From positions 1-64,000 of the forward strand of contig JBAZVN010000015.1 of NCBI GenBank assembly GCA_041660815.1: 64,000 nucleotides of DNA, in the 5' to 3' direction. This DNA comes from PALSA-1006 sp041660815. Lineage in GTDB: Bacteria > Pseudomonadota > Gammaproteobacteria > Burkholderiales > Gallionellaceae. Below the pieces are notes generated by a model. It was not told the origin of the DNA and did not search any database. It was given only the letters and a program-made list of their open reading frames with translations. Below, one piece after another: positions 16,581-24,457 of the stretch; positions within the stretch are counted from its first letter, which is position 1, and every line of letters begins with the position of its first letter. Both the position numbers and the translations under genes were made by a program.

Positions 16581-17366
16581 ATGAGAATTTTGTTAAGCGT
16601 AGTTTTAATGGTGGTGTCCGGGTTGGCTCAAGCTGGATCGGTTGCTGGTACTGGGGGTTCATTAGAAACGACCCAGTATCTGAATTACAGCGAACTATAT
16701 AATCAGACCAACCAAAGCATGTCGCAATTGCAGACACAAATGAACCAGTTGGCGAACCTGAAGAAACAGGTTATGGCCGGTGGCCCGATTCAAGACTTTG
16801 CGTCCACAAAGCAGTTGTTCGGCAATGTGGTTAGTACGGTCAAGCAGGCGCAGGGGATAGGTTATGATTCTCAGGTGATGGCTGGACGGTTTAGCTCGCT
16901 GTATCCTGATTTTAACCAAAAAACGGGAACAAACTTTTTTTCGCAGTATGGTAATTGGAGCAAAGACCTTAATGGTATGCTTAAAGCTTCGATGGGGACT
17001 GCAAACCTTCATGTGAGCAACTTTGCTAACGACGCGACTACTAACCAAACTTTGCAAGACAAGGTTAAATCTGCGAATACGGCAGAGAGCCAGGTGGCGG
17101 TGATTAACGCTGGTAACGAAGTGGCACTGGGGACTTACCAGGAACTGCAACAGATGAGGCAGATGCAGGCGGTACAGTCTGCGGCACAGACCTCATTTAT
17201 GGCGAAACAGAATTCTGAATCTGACAAAAAAACTGCGGATGCTCAGAGTAATAATGATATGTTGAAATATGGGCCAGACTGCGCGCAATTTAATGCCGAT
17301 GGCACACGTAAGGTAGCAGGTGGATGTACTAGGCAACAATGGACAGATTGGCATAATGCACATTAA
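16581..17366 (+). CDS. trbJ: TrbJ, VirB5-family protein with C-terminal extra motif
   Basis: The 261-residue protein begins at ATG 16581 behind GGAGG, with a signal peptide ending LAQAGS. The mature part is a long helical VirB5/TrbJ-type domain (Gln-rich heptads around residues 40-70 and 170-220). Its last 35 residues, from YGPDCAQFN to the stop, are almost the same as the end of the next gene's product. VirB5 proteins sit at the pilus tip and contact recipients. The extra tail is not a usual TrbJ feature as far as I know. Confidence 0.85.
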   Translation: MRILLSVVLMVVSGLAQAGSVAGTGGSLETTQYLNYSELYNQTNQSMSQLQTQMNQLANLKKQVMAGGPIQDFASTKQLFGNVVSTVKQAQGIGYDSQVMAGRFSSLYPDFNQKTGTNFFSQYGNWSKDLNGMLKASMGTANLHVSNFANDATTNQTLQDKVKSANTAESQVAVINAGNEVALGTYQELQQMRQMQAVQSAAQTSFMAKQNSESDKKTADAQSNNDMLKYGPDCAQFNADGTRKVAGGCTRQQWTDWHNAH

Positions 17367-17380
17367 AAGGAGTTTTCAAA

Positions 17381-17614
17381 ATGAAAATCGGTAAAAAAAT
17401 TATTGTCTTAGCTATTTTTTCTCTGTTTTTAACAGCTTGTGACGAATCAAACAAAGAAAAAGCTTTGGTCGAAGCGGCGAAAGAAGACTCAAAACAAAGT
17501 CAGGCAATGCTTCATTATGGCCCCGACTGCGCGCAATTCAACAAGGACGGGACGCGTAAAGTTGAAGGGGGATGTACAAAACAACAATGGGCCGAATGGC
17601 ACAAAACACATTAA
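17381..17614 (+). CDS. trbK: TrbK-like entry-exclusion lipoprotein
   Basis: A 77-residue lipoprotein with lipobox FLTAC (Cys20), a Lys/Glu-rich stretch, and then the YGPDCAQFN...GGCTKQQW motif shared with the end of TrbJ. In IncP plasmids the lipoprotein between TrbJ and TrbL is TrbK, which blocks entry of a second copy of the plasmid. Size, lipidation and position fit TrbK; the sequence itself is not obviously like RP4 TrbK. DNA here is more AT-rich than trbJ. Confidence 0.65.
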   Translation: MKIGKKIIVLAIFSLFLTACDESNKEKALVEAAKEDSKQSQAMLHYGPDCAQFNKDGTRKVEGGCTKQQWAEWHKTH

Positions 17615-17628
17615 AAGAAAGTGCAGAA

Positions 17629-19425
17629 ATGAATAGCCATAAAATCACTGTGTTTTGTAAACATAAGAAAAATCTTTTTTTCTTTTTGTTGATAATATTT
17701 TTTTTATGGCCCGACATTTCTAATGCTAAAGTTTTTCTTGACCCAATAAACAGTAGTTTTAAATCTGGTGCGGGGAATTGGCAATCAATTGTTTCAAGTT
17801 ATGCACAATCATTATTTTGGAAGTTGGTGTTGCTTGATTTTACATGGACAACAATTGTATGGGTTAAGGACAGAAAAGAATTTGGAGAAATTCTTACCGG
17901 TATAATTGGAAAAATTTTAACAATAGGATTTTTCTTCTCATTATTACTTTCAGCCAGTGACTGGATTCCTGCAATAATTAACTCTTTTAGTGATCTCGGT
18001 AAAGCAGCCGCTACGGCTGCAGGTGCTGATGTTGGAACCTTAGATTCAGTTTTTTTTACTGGATTAGATTTAGCCAACGAAATGCTACTAAAACTCGCAG
18101 ACAAAGATATTTTTGAAAGAATTTATCTGATAATTCCAACTGCTTTTGCTTGCATATGCGCGTCTATTGGTTTTGCACTCATTGCGGGTCAATTATTAGT
18201 TACACTTATTGAAAGTTACATTGCTATCTATGCTGGAATCATCATGCTTGGATTTGGTGGTTCACGTTGGACAAGCGAAATGGCAACCGCCTATTTGAAA
18301 TTTGCAGTGGGTACAGGTGTCAAATTGATGTTGTGTTATATGGTAATAGGCTTGGGTTTTAACTTATTTGTAAATGCAATCCCAGGCGATATGCTGAATG
18401 ATCCCGCAGCATATTTGTTTTATACATTCCATGTTGTAGCGCTTGTGCTTATCTATGTTTATGTGGTTTTCAACATTCCCGGACTTGCTTCAGGGATGTT
18501 GTCTGGATCTCCAAACATGTCATTGGGAGGCATGGCCGGTGCAGCAATTACAGCTGGGGCGGGTTTGGCTGGTGCCGGAGCTGTTGCCGGTTCTATGGGA
18601 GGTAAAGCTGGCAGTATGCTGGGTAGTGCGGCAGCAGAAGCCGGTGGCGCAGGTAAGGCATTAAAGGCTGGGTTCGACCAAAACAGAAGTACGGGCATGG
18701 GGTTTGGTGAGTCAGCAATGAAAGCTCCGGTGCCGGGTATAAAAAGTGCAGCCAGTATGGTTGGGGCTAAGGCTGTGGAGGCTGGCAAGAGCTTGGCTGA
18801 AGGCGGTAAAGGGATGCTTGGTAAAGCTGGTGATGCAATAAACAATTCAGCAGGCGGGAAGGTCGCGTCGAATATATCTGGCGGTGACAAAGGTTCTGGT
18901 TCTGCGGCTGATAATTCAGGTGCTAATAGTACAGATCCGGCTAGTGGAGGAGGTTATCCAGGAGGGCTTGCTGGGGATCTGGCTGCTAGTGAGAATGCAT
19001 CTGGTGGTGCGGCAAATTCTGATGTAGGAAGTGGTGGTGCGTCATCTGGGTTGATTGATACCAGTTCCAATTTGCAAAGTGCATTAGGTTCGAGAGCGGC
19101 GTCTTCCAGTGGTAGTTCTACTGCTTCTGGGGGTGGATCAGGTAATGGCGGACAAACGTCGTCTGGCAGTGATGCTGGATCTTCTACTTCTTCTACCGGC
19201 AATGCAGGTAGCGGTCAGGGTGATGCCTCTGGTGCATCGGTTGGTTCAAGTGATCCGCATACGAAATTGTTGGAATCCATGAATGCGAATCTGGAGGCGA
19301 TGGCAAATGGGCCAGAGCAGGCTAGAAAGCTACATCAGAAAATTTCTTCTTTGAGAGATTTTGTACCGAATGATGGTGCTACGGTGCAAACGAGTGGAAT
19401 TTCTATGGGACATACTAGAGATTGA
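17629..19425 (+). CDS. trbL: TrbL, VirB6-family polytopic membrane protein
   Basis: From ATG 17629 the product is 598 residues. A signal-like helix and five to seven further transmembrane segments fill residues about 15-290, with the VirB6/TrbL core. The remaining part is a Gly/Ala/Ser-rich low-complexity tail (about 300-560) ending in a short helical segment. An earlier start at 17572 lies within trbK. The first 800 bases are clearly AT-rich, unlike the GC-richer tail, so the membrane part may have been exchanged together with trbK. VirB6-type proteins are exclusion partners in several systems. Confidence 0.85.
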   Translation: MNSHKITVFCKHKKNLFFFLLIIFFLWPDISNAKVFLDPINSSFKSGAGNWQSIVSSYAQSLFWKLVLLDFTWTTIVWVKDRKEFGEILTGIIGKILTIGFFFSLLLSASDWIPAIINSFSDLGKAAATAAGADVGTLDSVFFTGLDLANEMLLKLADKDIFERIYLIIPTAFACICASIGFALIAGQLLVTLIESYIAIYAGIIMLGFGGSRWTSEMATAYLKFAVGTGVKLMLCYMVIGLGFNLFVNAIPGDMLNDPAAYLFYTFHVVALVLIYVYVVFNIPGLASGMLSGSPNMSLGGMAGAAITAGAGLAGAGAVAGSMGGKAGSMLGSAAAEAGGAGKALKAGFDQNRSTGMGFGESAMKAPVPGIKSAASMVGAKAVEAGKSLAEGGKGMLGKAGDAINNSAGGKVASNISGGDKGSGSAADNSGANSTDPASGGGYPGGLAGDLAASENASGGAANSDVGSGGASSGLIDTSSNLQSALGSRAASSSGSSTASGGGSGNGGQTSSGSDAGSSTSSTGNAGSGQGDASGASVGSSDPHTKLLESMNANLEAMANGPEQARKLHQKISSLRDFVPNDGATVQTSGISMGHTRD

Positions 19426-19449
19426 TATTCTTTAGCGTGGTGATGGTTG

Positions 19450-19479
19450 CGCGTCCTACAGGACGCGGTTTAAGAGGGG
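19450..19479 (+). promoter_or_regulatory. Hairpin-TTTAAGAG leader element 3
   Basis: Stem CGCGTCC/GGACGCG (19450-19467) with loop TACA is followed by GTTTAAGAGGGG, which is the ribosome-binding site for the trbF GTG at 19486. Confidence 0.7.
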
Positions 19480-19485
19480 TGGATA

Positions 19486-20160
19486 GTGAATAAAAACGAT
19501 GTAAATCCTTATGTGGCTGGGCGTGAAGAGTGGGATGACCGGATGATGTCAGTTGCCAAAACTTCTCACGCATGGAAGGTGTTTTCGTTTTGCTTGGTCG
19601 GTGCGGTGGTTATCTTGGCGGGTGGCCTCGCATGGGTAGGAGGTCAAAGCAAAATTGAACCTTATCTGGCTATTGTGGATAAAACGACATATCAGGTGCA
19701 TGTCGTTGGGCCAGCAGAGAAGTTGAAGTTGAACGATCAGATGATGAAAGGGATTGTTGAAAATGAAGTGCGCACATTATTCGATAATTTGAGAAAAGTA
19801 ATTGCGGACAGTCATGCGCAAAAAGATGTAGTGACACAGGTTTATTCAAGGATAGCTGGCGGAAGTGGAGCGGCAAAGTTTGTGAGTGAATGGTATGCGC
19901 AGCGTGATCCATTTAAGGCATCAGAAACTGGAACGGTTTCGGTTCAAATTACGGCTGCATTGCCATTGAGTGAGCAGTCTTGGCAAGTTGAATGGACTGA
20001 GACAGAGCGCAGTTTGACCGGTGAAGTGCAAAAGGTAACTCGTTTGAAAGGGGTGATGACATATGTTTTGTCTCCACCAACTGATAAAGCTGAAGCTTCC
20101 AAAAATCCGATAGGATTTTATGCGAATCAGTTGTCCTGGTCACTTGAAGGCTCGTTGTAA
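19486..20160 (+). CDS. trbF: TrbF, VirB8-family inner-membrane protein
   Basis: A 224-residue bitopic protein with a cytoplasmic N terminus (about 1-35), one transmembrane helix (about 36-58, SFCLVGAVVILAGGLAWVGG) and a periplasmic NTF2-like VirB8 domain. It starts at a GTG under leader element 3. Length and topology are typical of TrbF, a scaffold of the inner-membrane complex. It touches the next gene with no gap. Confidence 0.88.
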   Translation: MNKNDVNPYVAGREEWDDRMMSVAKTSHAWKVFSFCLVGAVVILAGGLAWVGGQSKIEPYLAIVDKTTYQVHVVGPAEKLKLNDQMMKGIVENEVRTLFDNLRKVIADSHAQKDVVTQVYSRIAGGSGAAKFVSEWYAQRDPFKASETGTVSVQITAALPLSEQSWQVEWTETERSLTGEVQKVTRLKGVMTYVLSPPTDKAEASKNPIGFYANQLSWSLEGSL

Positions 20161-20355
20161 ATGAGTGTCGGTGAAAATAAAGCGTCGGTGCGTTTTGATG
20201 TTGGTGCAGAGTCTTTTGAGTTGATCGTACTGGCAGCAAAACACCGTGGTGTCGCTTTTCAGGATTTTATTGTGTCTTCGGCATTGCAGGCTGCGAATGA
20301 AGAACTTCGCGAATTTCTTAGGTTGGAAAATAACAGGACGGGGTTAGTGTCATGA
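20161..20355 (+). CDS. Small ribbon-helix-helix-like protein between trbF and trbG
   Basis: This 64-residue protein begins directly after the trbF stop and overlaps trbG by 4 bases. It reads as one beta strand (ASVRFDVG) followed by two helices (SFELIVLAAKHRG and FQDFIVSSALQAANEELREFL), the order of a ribbon-helix-helix fold as in DUF1778-like antitoxins. No toxin gene adjoins it. It may be an operon regulator; the family is not certain. Confidence 0.6.
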   Translation: MSVGENKASVRFDVGAESFELIVLAAKHRGVAFQDFIVSSALQAANEELREFLRLENNRTGLVS

Positions 20356-21230
20356 AAAGGAAATTTATTATGGCGATGTTTGGTTTGTTGGTTGCAAATT
20401 TTTCTATGGCACAGCCACAGCCAACTACGGTACGTAAGTTTTTAACGGTCGATGAAGCGACGCTATCAGCTGTGAAACGATGGCAACAAACGGGCAATGC
20501 AAAACCGATTGTGAGCGATGACGGCGTTGTGTTGTATCCGTTCGGACAGTATCAACCAAAGGTAGTGTGTTCGCCATTGCATGTTTGCGATATTGCATTA
20601 CAGCCGGGCGAAAAAGTAGTCAGTGATCCATCGGCGGGTGACTCTGTGCGTTGGGATATATCCAAGGCGGTTTCAGGCGTTGGGGATAAAAAGGAAATAC
20701 ATGTTGTCGTAAAACCGAAGGATCTGGATCTGGAAACGAATCTGGTTGTGAGGACAGACAAGCGTGTTTATCACATCAATCTGGTTTCACGCAATGAAGG
20801 TGAGTACATGAGTCAGATCGGGTTCTATTATCCGTCTGAGGTGGTTGGTGGATGGGTGGAGAGTGAAGAGCAGGTTGTTGCGGCAACAAAAAAGAAAGAG
20901 GGCGAGGACGTTGCCGAATTGTCCGTTGATTTGAGCAAGGTTGATGCTGATTACGAGATAAAGGGTGGTACGGCTGAGACTCGTCCAGTGCGTGCATTCA
21001 ATGATGGTGTGCGCACGTTTATTCAAATGCCAAAAAATTCCAGTGGTTGGGAAGCCGGTGCGTTGGTGTTGATCGGCAAGGGCGACGAAAAGATGCTGAC
21101 GAATTATCGAGTCAAGGGACAGTGGTATATCGTGGATAAAGTGGTAACTCATGTGGCGTTGTTGCTGGGAGAAAACGGTAAGGATAGCCGTGTGGATATT
21201 CAGAAGAAAAAAACCGGTTGGTGGAATTAA
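20352..21230 (+). CDS. trbG: TrbG, VirB9-family outer-membrane complex protein
   Basis: The 292-residue protein has a signal peptide ending SMAQPQ and the two beta-rich parts of the VirB9/TrbG family: an N-terminal domain around residues 45-150 (VVCSPLHVCDIALQPGE) and a C-terminal domain (about 190-285, RPVRAFNDGVRTFIQMP) that contacts VirB10. One disulfide-capable pair lies in VCSPLHVC. Position between trbF and trbI is canonical. Confidence 0.9.
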   Translation: MKRKFIMAMFGLLVANFSMAQPQPTTVRKFLTVDEATLSAVKRWQQTGNAKPIVSDDGVVLYPFGQYQPKVVCSPLHVCDIALQPGEKVVSDPSAGDSVRWDISKAVSGVGDKKEIHVVVKPKDLDLETNLVVRTDKRVYHINLVSRNEGEYMSQIGFYYPSEVVGGWVESEEQVVAATKKKEGEDVAELSVDLSKVDADYEIKGGTAETRPVRAFNDGVRTFIQMPKNSSGWEAGALVLIGKGDEKMLTNYRVKGQWYIVDKVVTHVALLLGENGKDSRVDIQKKKTGWWN

Positions 21231-21295
21231 GCGTTGATGAGCCACACGGCCTGTCAGTCCTGTGTTGATGATATTTTTAACTGAGAGATATTTAT

Positions 21296-22702
21296 ATGGC
21301 TGAGGATGATGTTTTCGCGATAGGCGATAAGGTAACTCCAAAAAAGGAACCGTTGAAGCTTATCAATAAGATTCCTGGCATTACGCGGTTGAGTTCAAAG
21401 CTTGTTCTCGGCTTGTTTGTCGTAGGTGGTCTATTGTTTGGCTTGCTTATGTTTGCACTGGATGGGATGGACGATAAAGGCGCATCGGCATCGAGCAAGA
21501 AAAAAAAGGAGGAAACACAAAGTGGTGCGGTTGCGGCTGCGGTTGTTCCTAAAGCGGTCAGTGAGCGTCCAGATGGTGTGCTGGGTATGTCTGCTATGCC
21601 AAGTTTTCCTGAAAAAGTGGGTAGCGGCCCTTCGCAGTTAACGACAAGCAACGGCAATCCGGTTATTGGTAAATCAAATGTTCCCGCGTTGCCGGGCGAT
21701 AATGGCAAGGACGTTGTGGTTCAGAAAAATGGAACGACAGTGATTGTGCCTCGGCTGAATAATGACGGATCAGTAAGGAATTCAAATAGTGACGGAACAA
21801 AGATTCCTACCCAGGAAGATCATTTGAAGGAAGCGGCTGTACAGAAGCGCTATAGCATTCGTGAGCAAGCTGTTGATTCGGGTGGCGCTGTAAAGGGTTT
21901 CACAGATGAAGGAGTTCAATCGTCGCTTGGTGATAATGGGCGCACAATGGCGCAACCTGCGACATCAACGCAACCTACTTCTGGCCAGATGTTAGCTGCT
22001 GCAAATAATGGGCAGGATGATCCAAACAAACAGGCGCGGAAGGAACGATTCTTGGAGGCAGCGGCTACGGCCAGGGATGATGGATACCTGAATTCCTTGC
22101 AGAAAGAACAAATTTCCAAATATGAGTTGAAGGCCGGTGCCATTATTCCTTGTGTGCTGCAGGCAGCGGTTAATTCAGATTTGCCTGGGATGGTGCGTGG
22201 GATCGTGACGGAAGATGTGCATGACAGCCGAAGTGTTCGGCACTTGCTCATACCGAAAGGAACGCAGACAGTTGGCACATATGATAGTCAGGTTGCATTT
22301 GGACAAAAACGATTGTTGGTGGTTTGGAATAAGCTGATTTTCCCGAATGGCTCTACCATGATGCTGATGGGAATGCCTGCCGCAGATCAGTCAGGTGCGG
22401 CAGGGATGACGGGTGATGTTAATAATCACTGGATGTCGATCTTTGGTGCGGCGTTGGCTACGAGTATCATTTCAGCTGGTGTACAGGCTTCGCAGCACCA
22501 GGTTGTGAATACAGTGAATGGTGCGGCTCAACAACCTACGATGAGTCAAACAATGGCCGCATCGTTGGGGCAGCAGTTGGGCCAGCTTGGTATGGCAATT
22601 TCGCAAAAGAATATGAATGTGCAGCCGACAATTGAGACTGCAATCGGCACTCGGTTCTATATAAATGTGACTAAAGATATGGTTTTTTTGAAGCCTTACT
22701 GA
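21296..22702 (+). CDS. trbI: TrbI, VirB10-family energy-sensing channel protein
   Basis: The 468-residue protein crosses both membranes: a short cytoplasmic part, a transmembrane helix (about 33-55, LVLGLFVVGGLLFGLLMFAL), a polar Gly/Ser/Lys-rich periplasmic linker, and the C-terminal VirB10 beta-barrel domain from about residue 275 (ELKAGAIIPCVLQAAVNSDLPG) with IPKGTQTVGTYD. It senses ATP use by VirB4/VirB11 partners. It ends the core trb run; spacing to trbG is 65 bases. Confidence 0.92.
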   Translation: MAEDDVFAIGDKVTPKKEPLKLINKIPGITRLSSKLVLGLFVVGGLLFGLLMFALDGMDDKGASASSKKKKEETQSGAVAAAVVPKAVSERPDGVLGMSAMPSFPEKVGSGPSQLTTSNGNPVIGKSNVPALPGDNGKDVVVQKNGTTVIVPRLNNDGSVRNSNSDGTKIPTQEDHLKEAAVQKRYSIREQAVDSGGAVKGFTDEGVQSSLGDNGRTMAQPATSTQPTSGQMLAAANNGQDDPNKQARKERFLEAAATARDDGYLNSLQKEQISKYELKAGAIIPCVLQAAVNSDLPGMVRGIVTEDVHDSRSVRHLLIPKGTQTVGTYDSQVAFGQKRLLVVWNKLIFPNGSTMMLMGMPAADQSGAAGMTGDVNNHWMSIFGAALATSIISAGVQASQHQVVNTVNGAAQQPTMSQTMAASLGQQLGQLGMAISQKNMNVQPTIETAIGTRFYINVTKDMVFLKPY

Positions 22703-22790
22703 ATTTTTTGTGTATGGCTTGCTAGAAATAGGTAAGATAGGGGAAAATATAACGTTAATTTATAAACCATAACTATACAAAGAGGGTTAA

Positions 22791-23228
22791 ATGGCTGACA
22801 ACGAGGATACAGCAACTCCTAAGCGAGTGACGCTATCACGGCGTGCAAAGCAAGTAGGCCGCCCCCAATCTCGCTTCAATCCAATGAAAGTGGTTCAAAC
22901 TCGTGTGCCTGTGCCAATGTACAAGTATTGTAAAATGGTTCAGGCATTACGCTTTCATTCTCTGACGGCCATGTTCGCAGATATGGTCATGCAATTTAGG
23001 AAGGAGAAGCCCTGGGAGCATGGATTGTACTGGCGCAGGCCGAAAGCGGCAGTGACTTATCGTGATGAGTCATTAGGTAAAACAGGCTGGACGCAAATTA
23101 ATATCCACCTCGATGAAAAAGTGAAAGATGATGTCGAGTTGCTGTGTAAATCACTGGATATTTCGATGGCGACGTTCTGTTATACAGCGATCTATTGGTG
23201 GATTGAGTACGTTTATCCAAATAAATAG
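22791..23228 (+). CDS. Protein of unknown function after trbI
   Basis: A 145-residue basic protein that I do not recognise. The N terminus is Lys/Arg-rich and polar. Two segments (VVQTRVPVPMYKYCKMVQAL and TQINIHLDEKVKDDVELLCKSL) each read as a strand followed by a helix, so it could be a ribbon-helix-helix DNA-binding protein with two copies of the fold, perhaps relaxosome or partition related. It is closed by the terminator at 23248. Confidence 0.6.
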   Translation: MADNEDTATPKRVTLSRRAKQVGRPQSRFNPMKVVQTRVPVPMYKYCKMVQALRFHSLTAMFADMVMQFRKEKPWEHGLYWRRPKAAVTYRDESLGKTGWTQINIHLDEKVKDDVELLCKSLDISMATFCYTAIYWWIEYVYPNK

Positions 23229-23247
23229 CCTGAAGACTAAGCCTGAC

Positions 23248-23274
23248 AAAAAGCCGCGATTTTCGCGGCTTTTT
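23248..23274 (+). terminator. Rho-independent terminator of the trb operon
   Basis: A 12-bp perfect stem (AAAAAGCCGCGA with TCGCGGCTTTTT) around TTT. It is A-rich before and T-rich after, so it can work in both directions. Confidence 0.9.
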
Positions 23275-23294
23275 CATGTGTGCAAAAAAAGATG

Positions 23295-23316
23295 ATTCCT
23301 ATGTAAGAAATATAAT
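23295..23316 (+). promoter_or_regulatory. Palindrome copy 5 overlapping a -10 element
   Basis: ATTCCTATGTAAGAAA (23295-23310) abuts a perfect TATAAT (23311-23316). No good -35 is present at the right distance. A protein bound to the palindrome would sit in the promoter spacer, which suits a repressor or an activator of the korA-par transcript. Confidence 0.65.
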
Positions 23317-23404
23317 AGTGCAATAAAAAACTAAATATTTATTGTGTATTTCTGGCAATGCTAGTAATATGCAATTGTGCTATTTGATGTGGACGAGGTT
23401 TGAA

Positions 23405-23632
23405 ATGAAGATTGATGAGTTTGATCGGAGGGTGAGGTTTTCTTTGATGAATGCGCGGTTAAAAACGGTGAAGGCTGCACGTTTGGTATTGGTTGAAGGA
23501 CTTAGTCGATCTGAGGCTGCTAAAAAGGTAGACCTGAGTGTGAGCGTGGTGAGTCGAGGTGTGAAACGAATTAAGGAAGTGAAGTTAGAGAGTGTGTGTT
23601 GTCCTGAATGCGGTAACATATTCAACGTCTAG
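23405..23632 (+). CDS. KorA/TrfB-like transcriptional regulator
   Basis: ATG at 23405 gives 75 residues. Residues 18-62 match the TrfB-type HTH plan (ARLVLVEGLSRSEAAKKVDLSVSVVSRGVKRI), where IncP KorA binds operators across the plasmid. The C terminus has a CCPECG cysteine cluster not found in KorA, possibly a metal site or redox switch. The upstream start at 23342 lies near the promoter and is unlikely. It stands just before parA, as korA does before incC. It is a candidate binder of the ATTCCTATGTAGGAAT sites. Confidence 0.75.
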   Translation: MKIDEFDRRVRFSLMNARLKTVKAARLVLVEGLSRSEAAKKVDLSVSVVSRGVKRIKEVKLESVCCPECGNIFNV

Positions 23633-23649
23633 GGGCAGCGGTATCCTGT

Positions 23650-23680
23650 GCATGGCTTGTAGCCATGCATTTAAGAGAGG
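23650..23680 (+). promoter_or_regulatory. Hairpin-TTTAAGAG leader element 4
   Basis: Stem GCATGGCT/AGCCATGC (23650-23668) with loop TGT is followed by ATTTAAGAGAGG, the ribosome-binding site of parA. Confidence 0.7.
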
Positions 23681-23687
23681 AAAAGCG

Positions 23688-24431
23688 ATGGCAAAGGTTA
23701 TTTCGATTATCAATCAAAAGGGTGGTGTTGGTAAAACCACCACAGCGTGCCATTTGGCGATGGCGGCGGTTGAACGTGGGTTGAGCGTGGCTTTGGTGGA
23801 CTTCGACAGCCAGGGTAATTCAGGGGCTATTTTGTCGCGGAATCCTTCCATGAATCGAGAGCGCGAGGGTGGTGCGCAGGAATTGTTTGATTCTATGGAG
23901 CCGGTCTTTGCTGAAACGGAGTTTGGAATATCTTTGTTGCACGGCCACAAGTGGCTGGAGGAACTGGATATGCGTGACAATGTGCTAGATGAGGCTTTAA
24001 CGATGCGTGATCGCATCAGGTCACTGCCGTTTGACTACGTGCTATTTGATACGCCGCCAGCGCCTTGTATGCGTCAGATGGCACCGCTGTTCTGGTCTGA
24101 TTTGGTTGTGGTTCCCGTTGAGCCTACCGAGTTGTCGATGTCGGGTTTGGTATCCATGATTGAAACGATCAATCAAGCACGTCGGGTTAATCCAGGTCTG
24201 GCCTATCGTCTTATGGTCAATCGGCACATCAACAGTTCCGGTCAGCAGCGGTTAATCCTGGATGATTTGAAAGCCAAGTTGCCCGGAATGATAATCGGCG
24301 AGTTTAAGTTGCGTGTTCCGGTCGCAGACGCGCTTTCGCATGGCGTGCCGGTGTGGAAGTATACAAAAGATAAAGCACTCAGGCAGGAATGGTTAGAGTT
24401 CTGCTATCGTGTGCTAGATTTGGTAAAGTAG
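23688..24431 (+). CDS. parA: ParA-family partition ATPase (IncC-like)
   Basis: The 247-residue ATPase starts at ATG 23688 with MAKVISIINQKGGVGKTT, the deviant Walker A motif of ParA/MinD proteins (Lys11 and Lys16), followed by DFDSQGNS and the Walker B region VLFDTPPAP. It moves plasmid copies apart together with ParB. It lacks an N-terminal HTH, as in small (Ib-like) ParAs and IncC2. A longer start at 23592 overlaps the regulator gene and is rejected. Confidence 0.9.
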   Translation: MAKVISIINQKGGVGKTTTACHLAMAAVERGLSVALVDFDSQGNSGAILSRNPSMNREREGGAQELFDSMEPVFAETEFGISLLHGHKWLEELDMRDNVLDEALTMRDRIRSLPFDYVLFDTPPAPCMRQMAPLFWSDLVVVPVEPTELSMSGLVSMIETINQARRVNPGLAYRLMVNRHINSSGQQRLILDDLKAKLPGMIIGEFKLRVPVADALSHGVPVWKYTKDKALRQEWLEFCYRVLDLVK

Positions 24432-24457
24432 TACATTAAATTTGAAAGGTGATGGAC

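Noticed and set aside
18459..18890. A Pro/Ala-rich minus-strand frame opposite the trbL tail
   Set aside because: It is the mirror of the Gly/Ala/Ser-rich repeats of the TrbL tail and has no ribosome-binding site.
23642..23649. TATCCTGT, matching the IncP nic core YATCCTGY, as a possible oriT
   Set aside because: It lies just upstream of parA, far from the relaxase operon, and lacks the flanking inverted repeats of an IncP oriT; an 8-base match is expected by chance.
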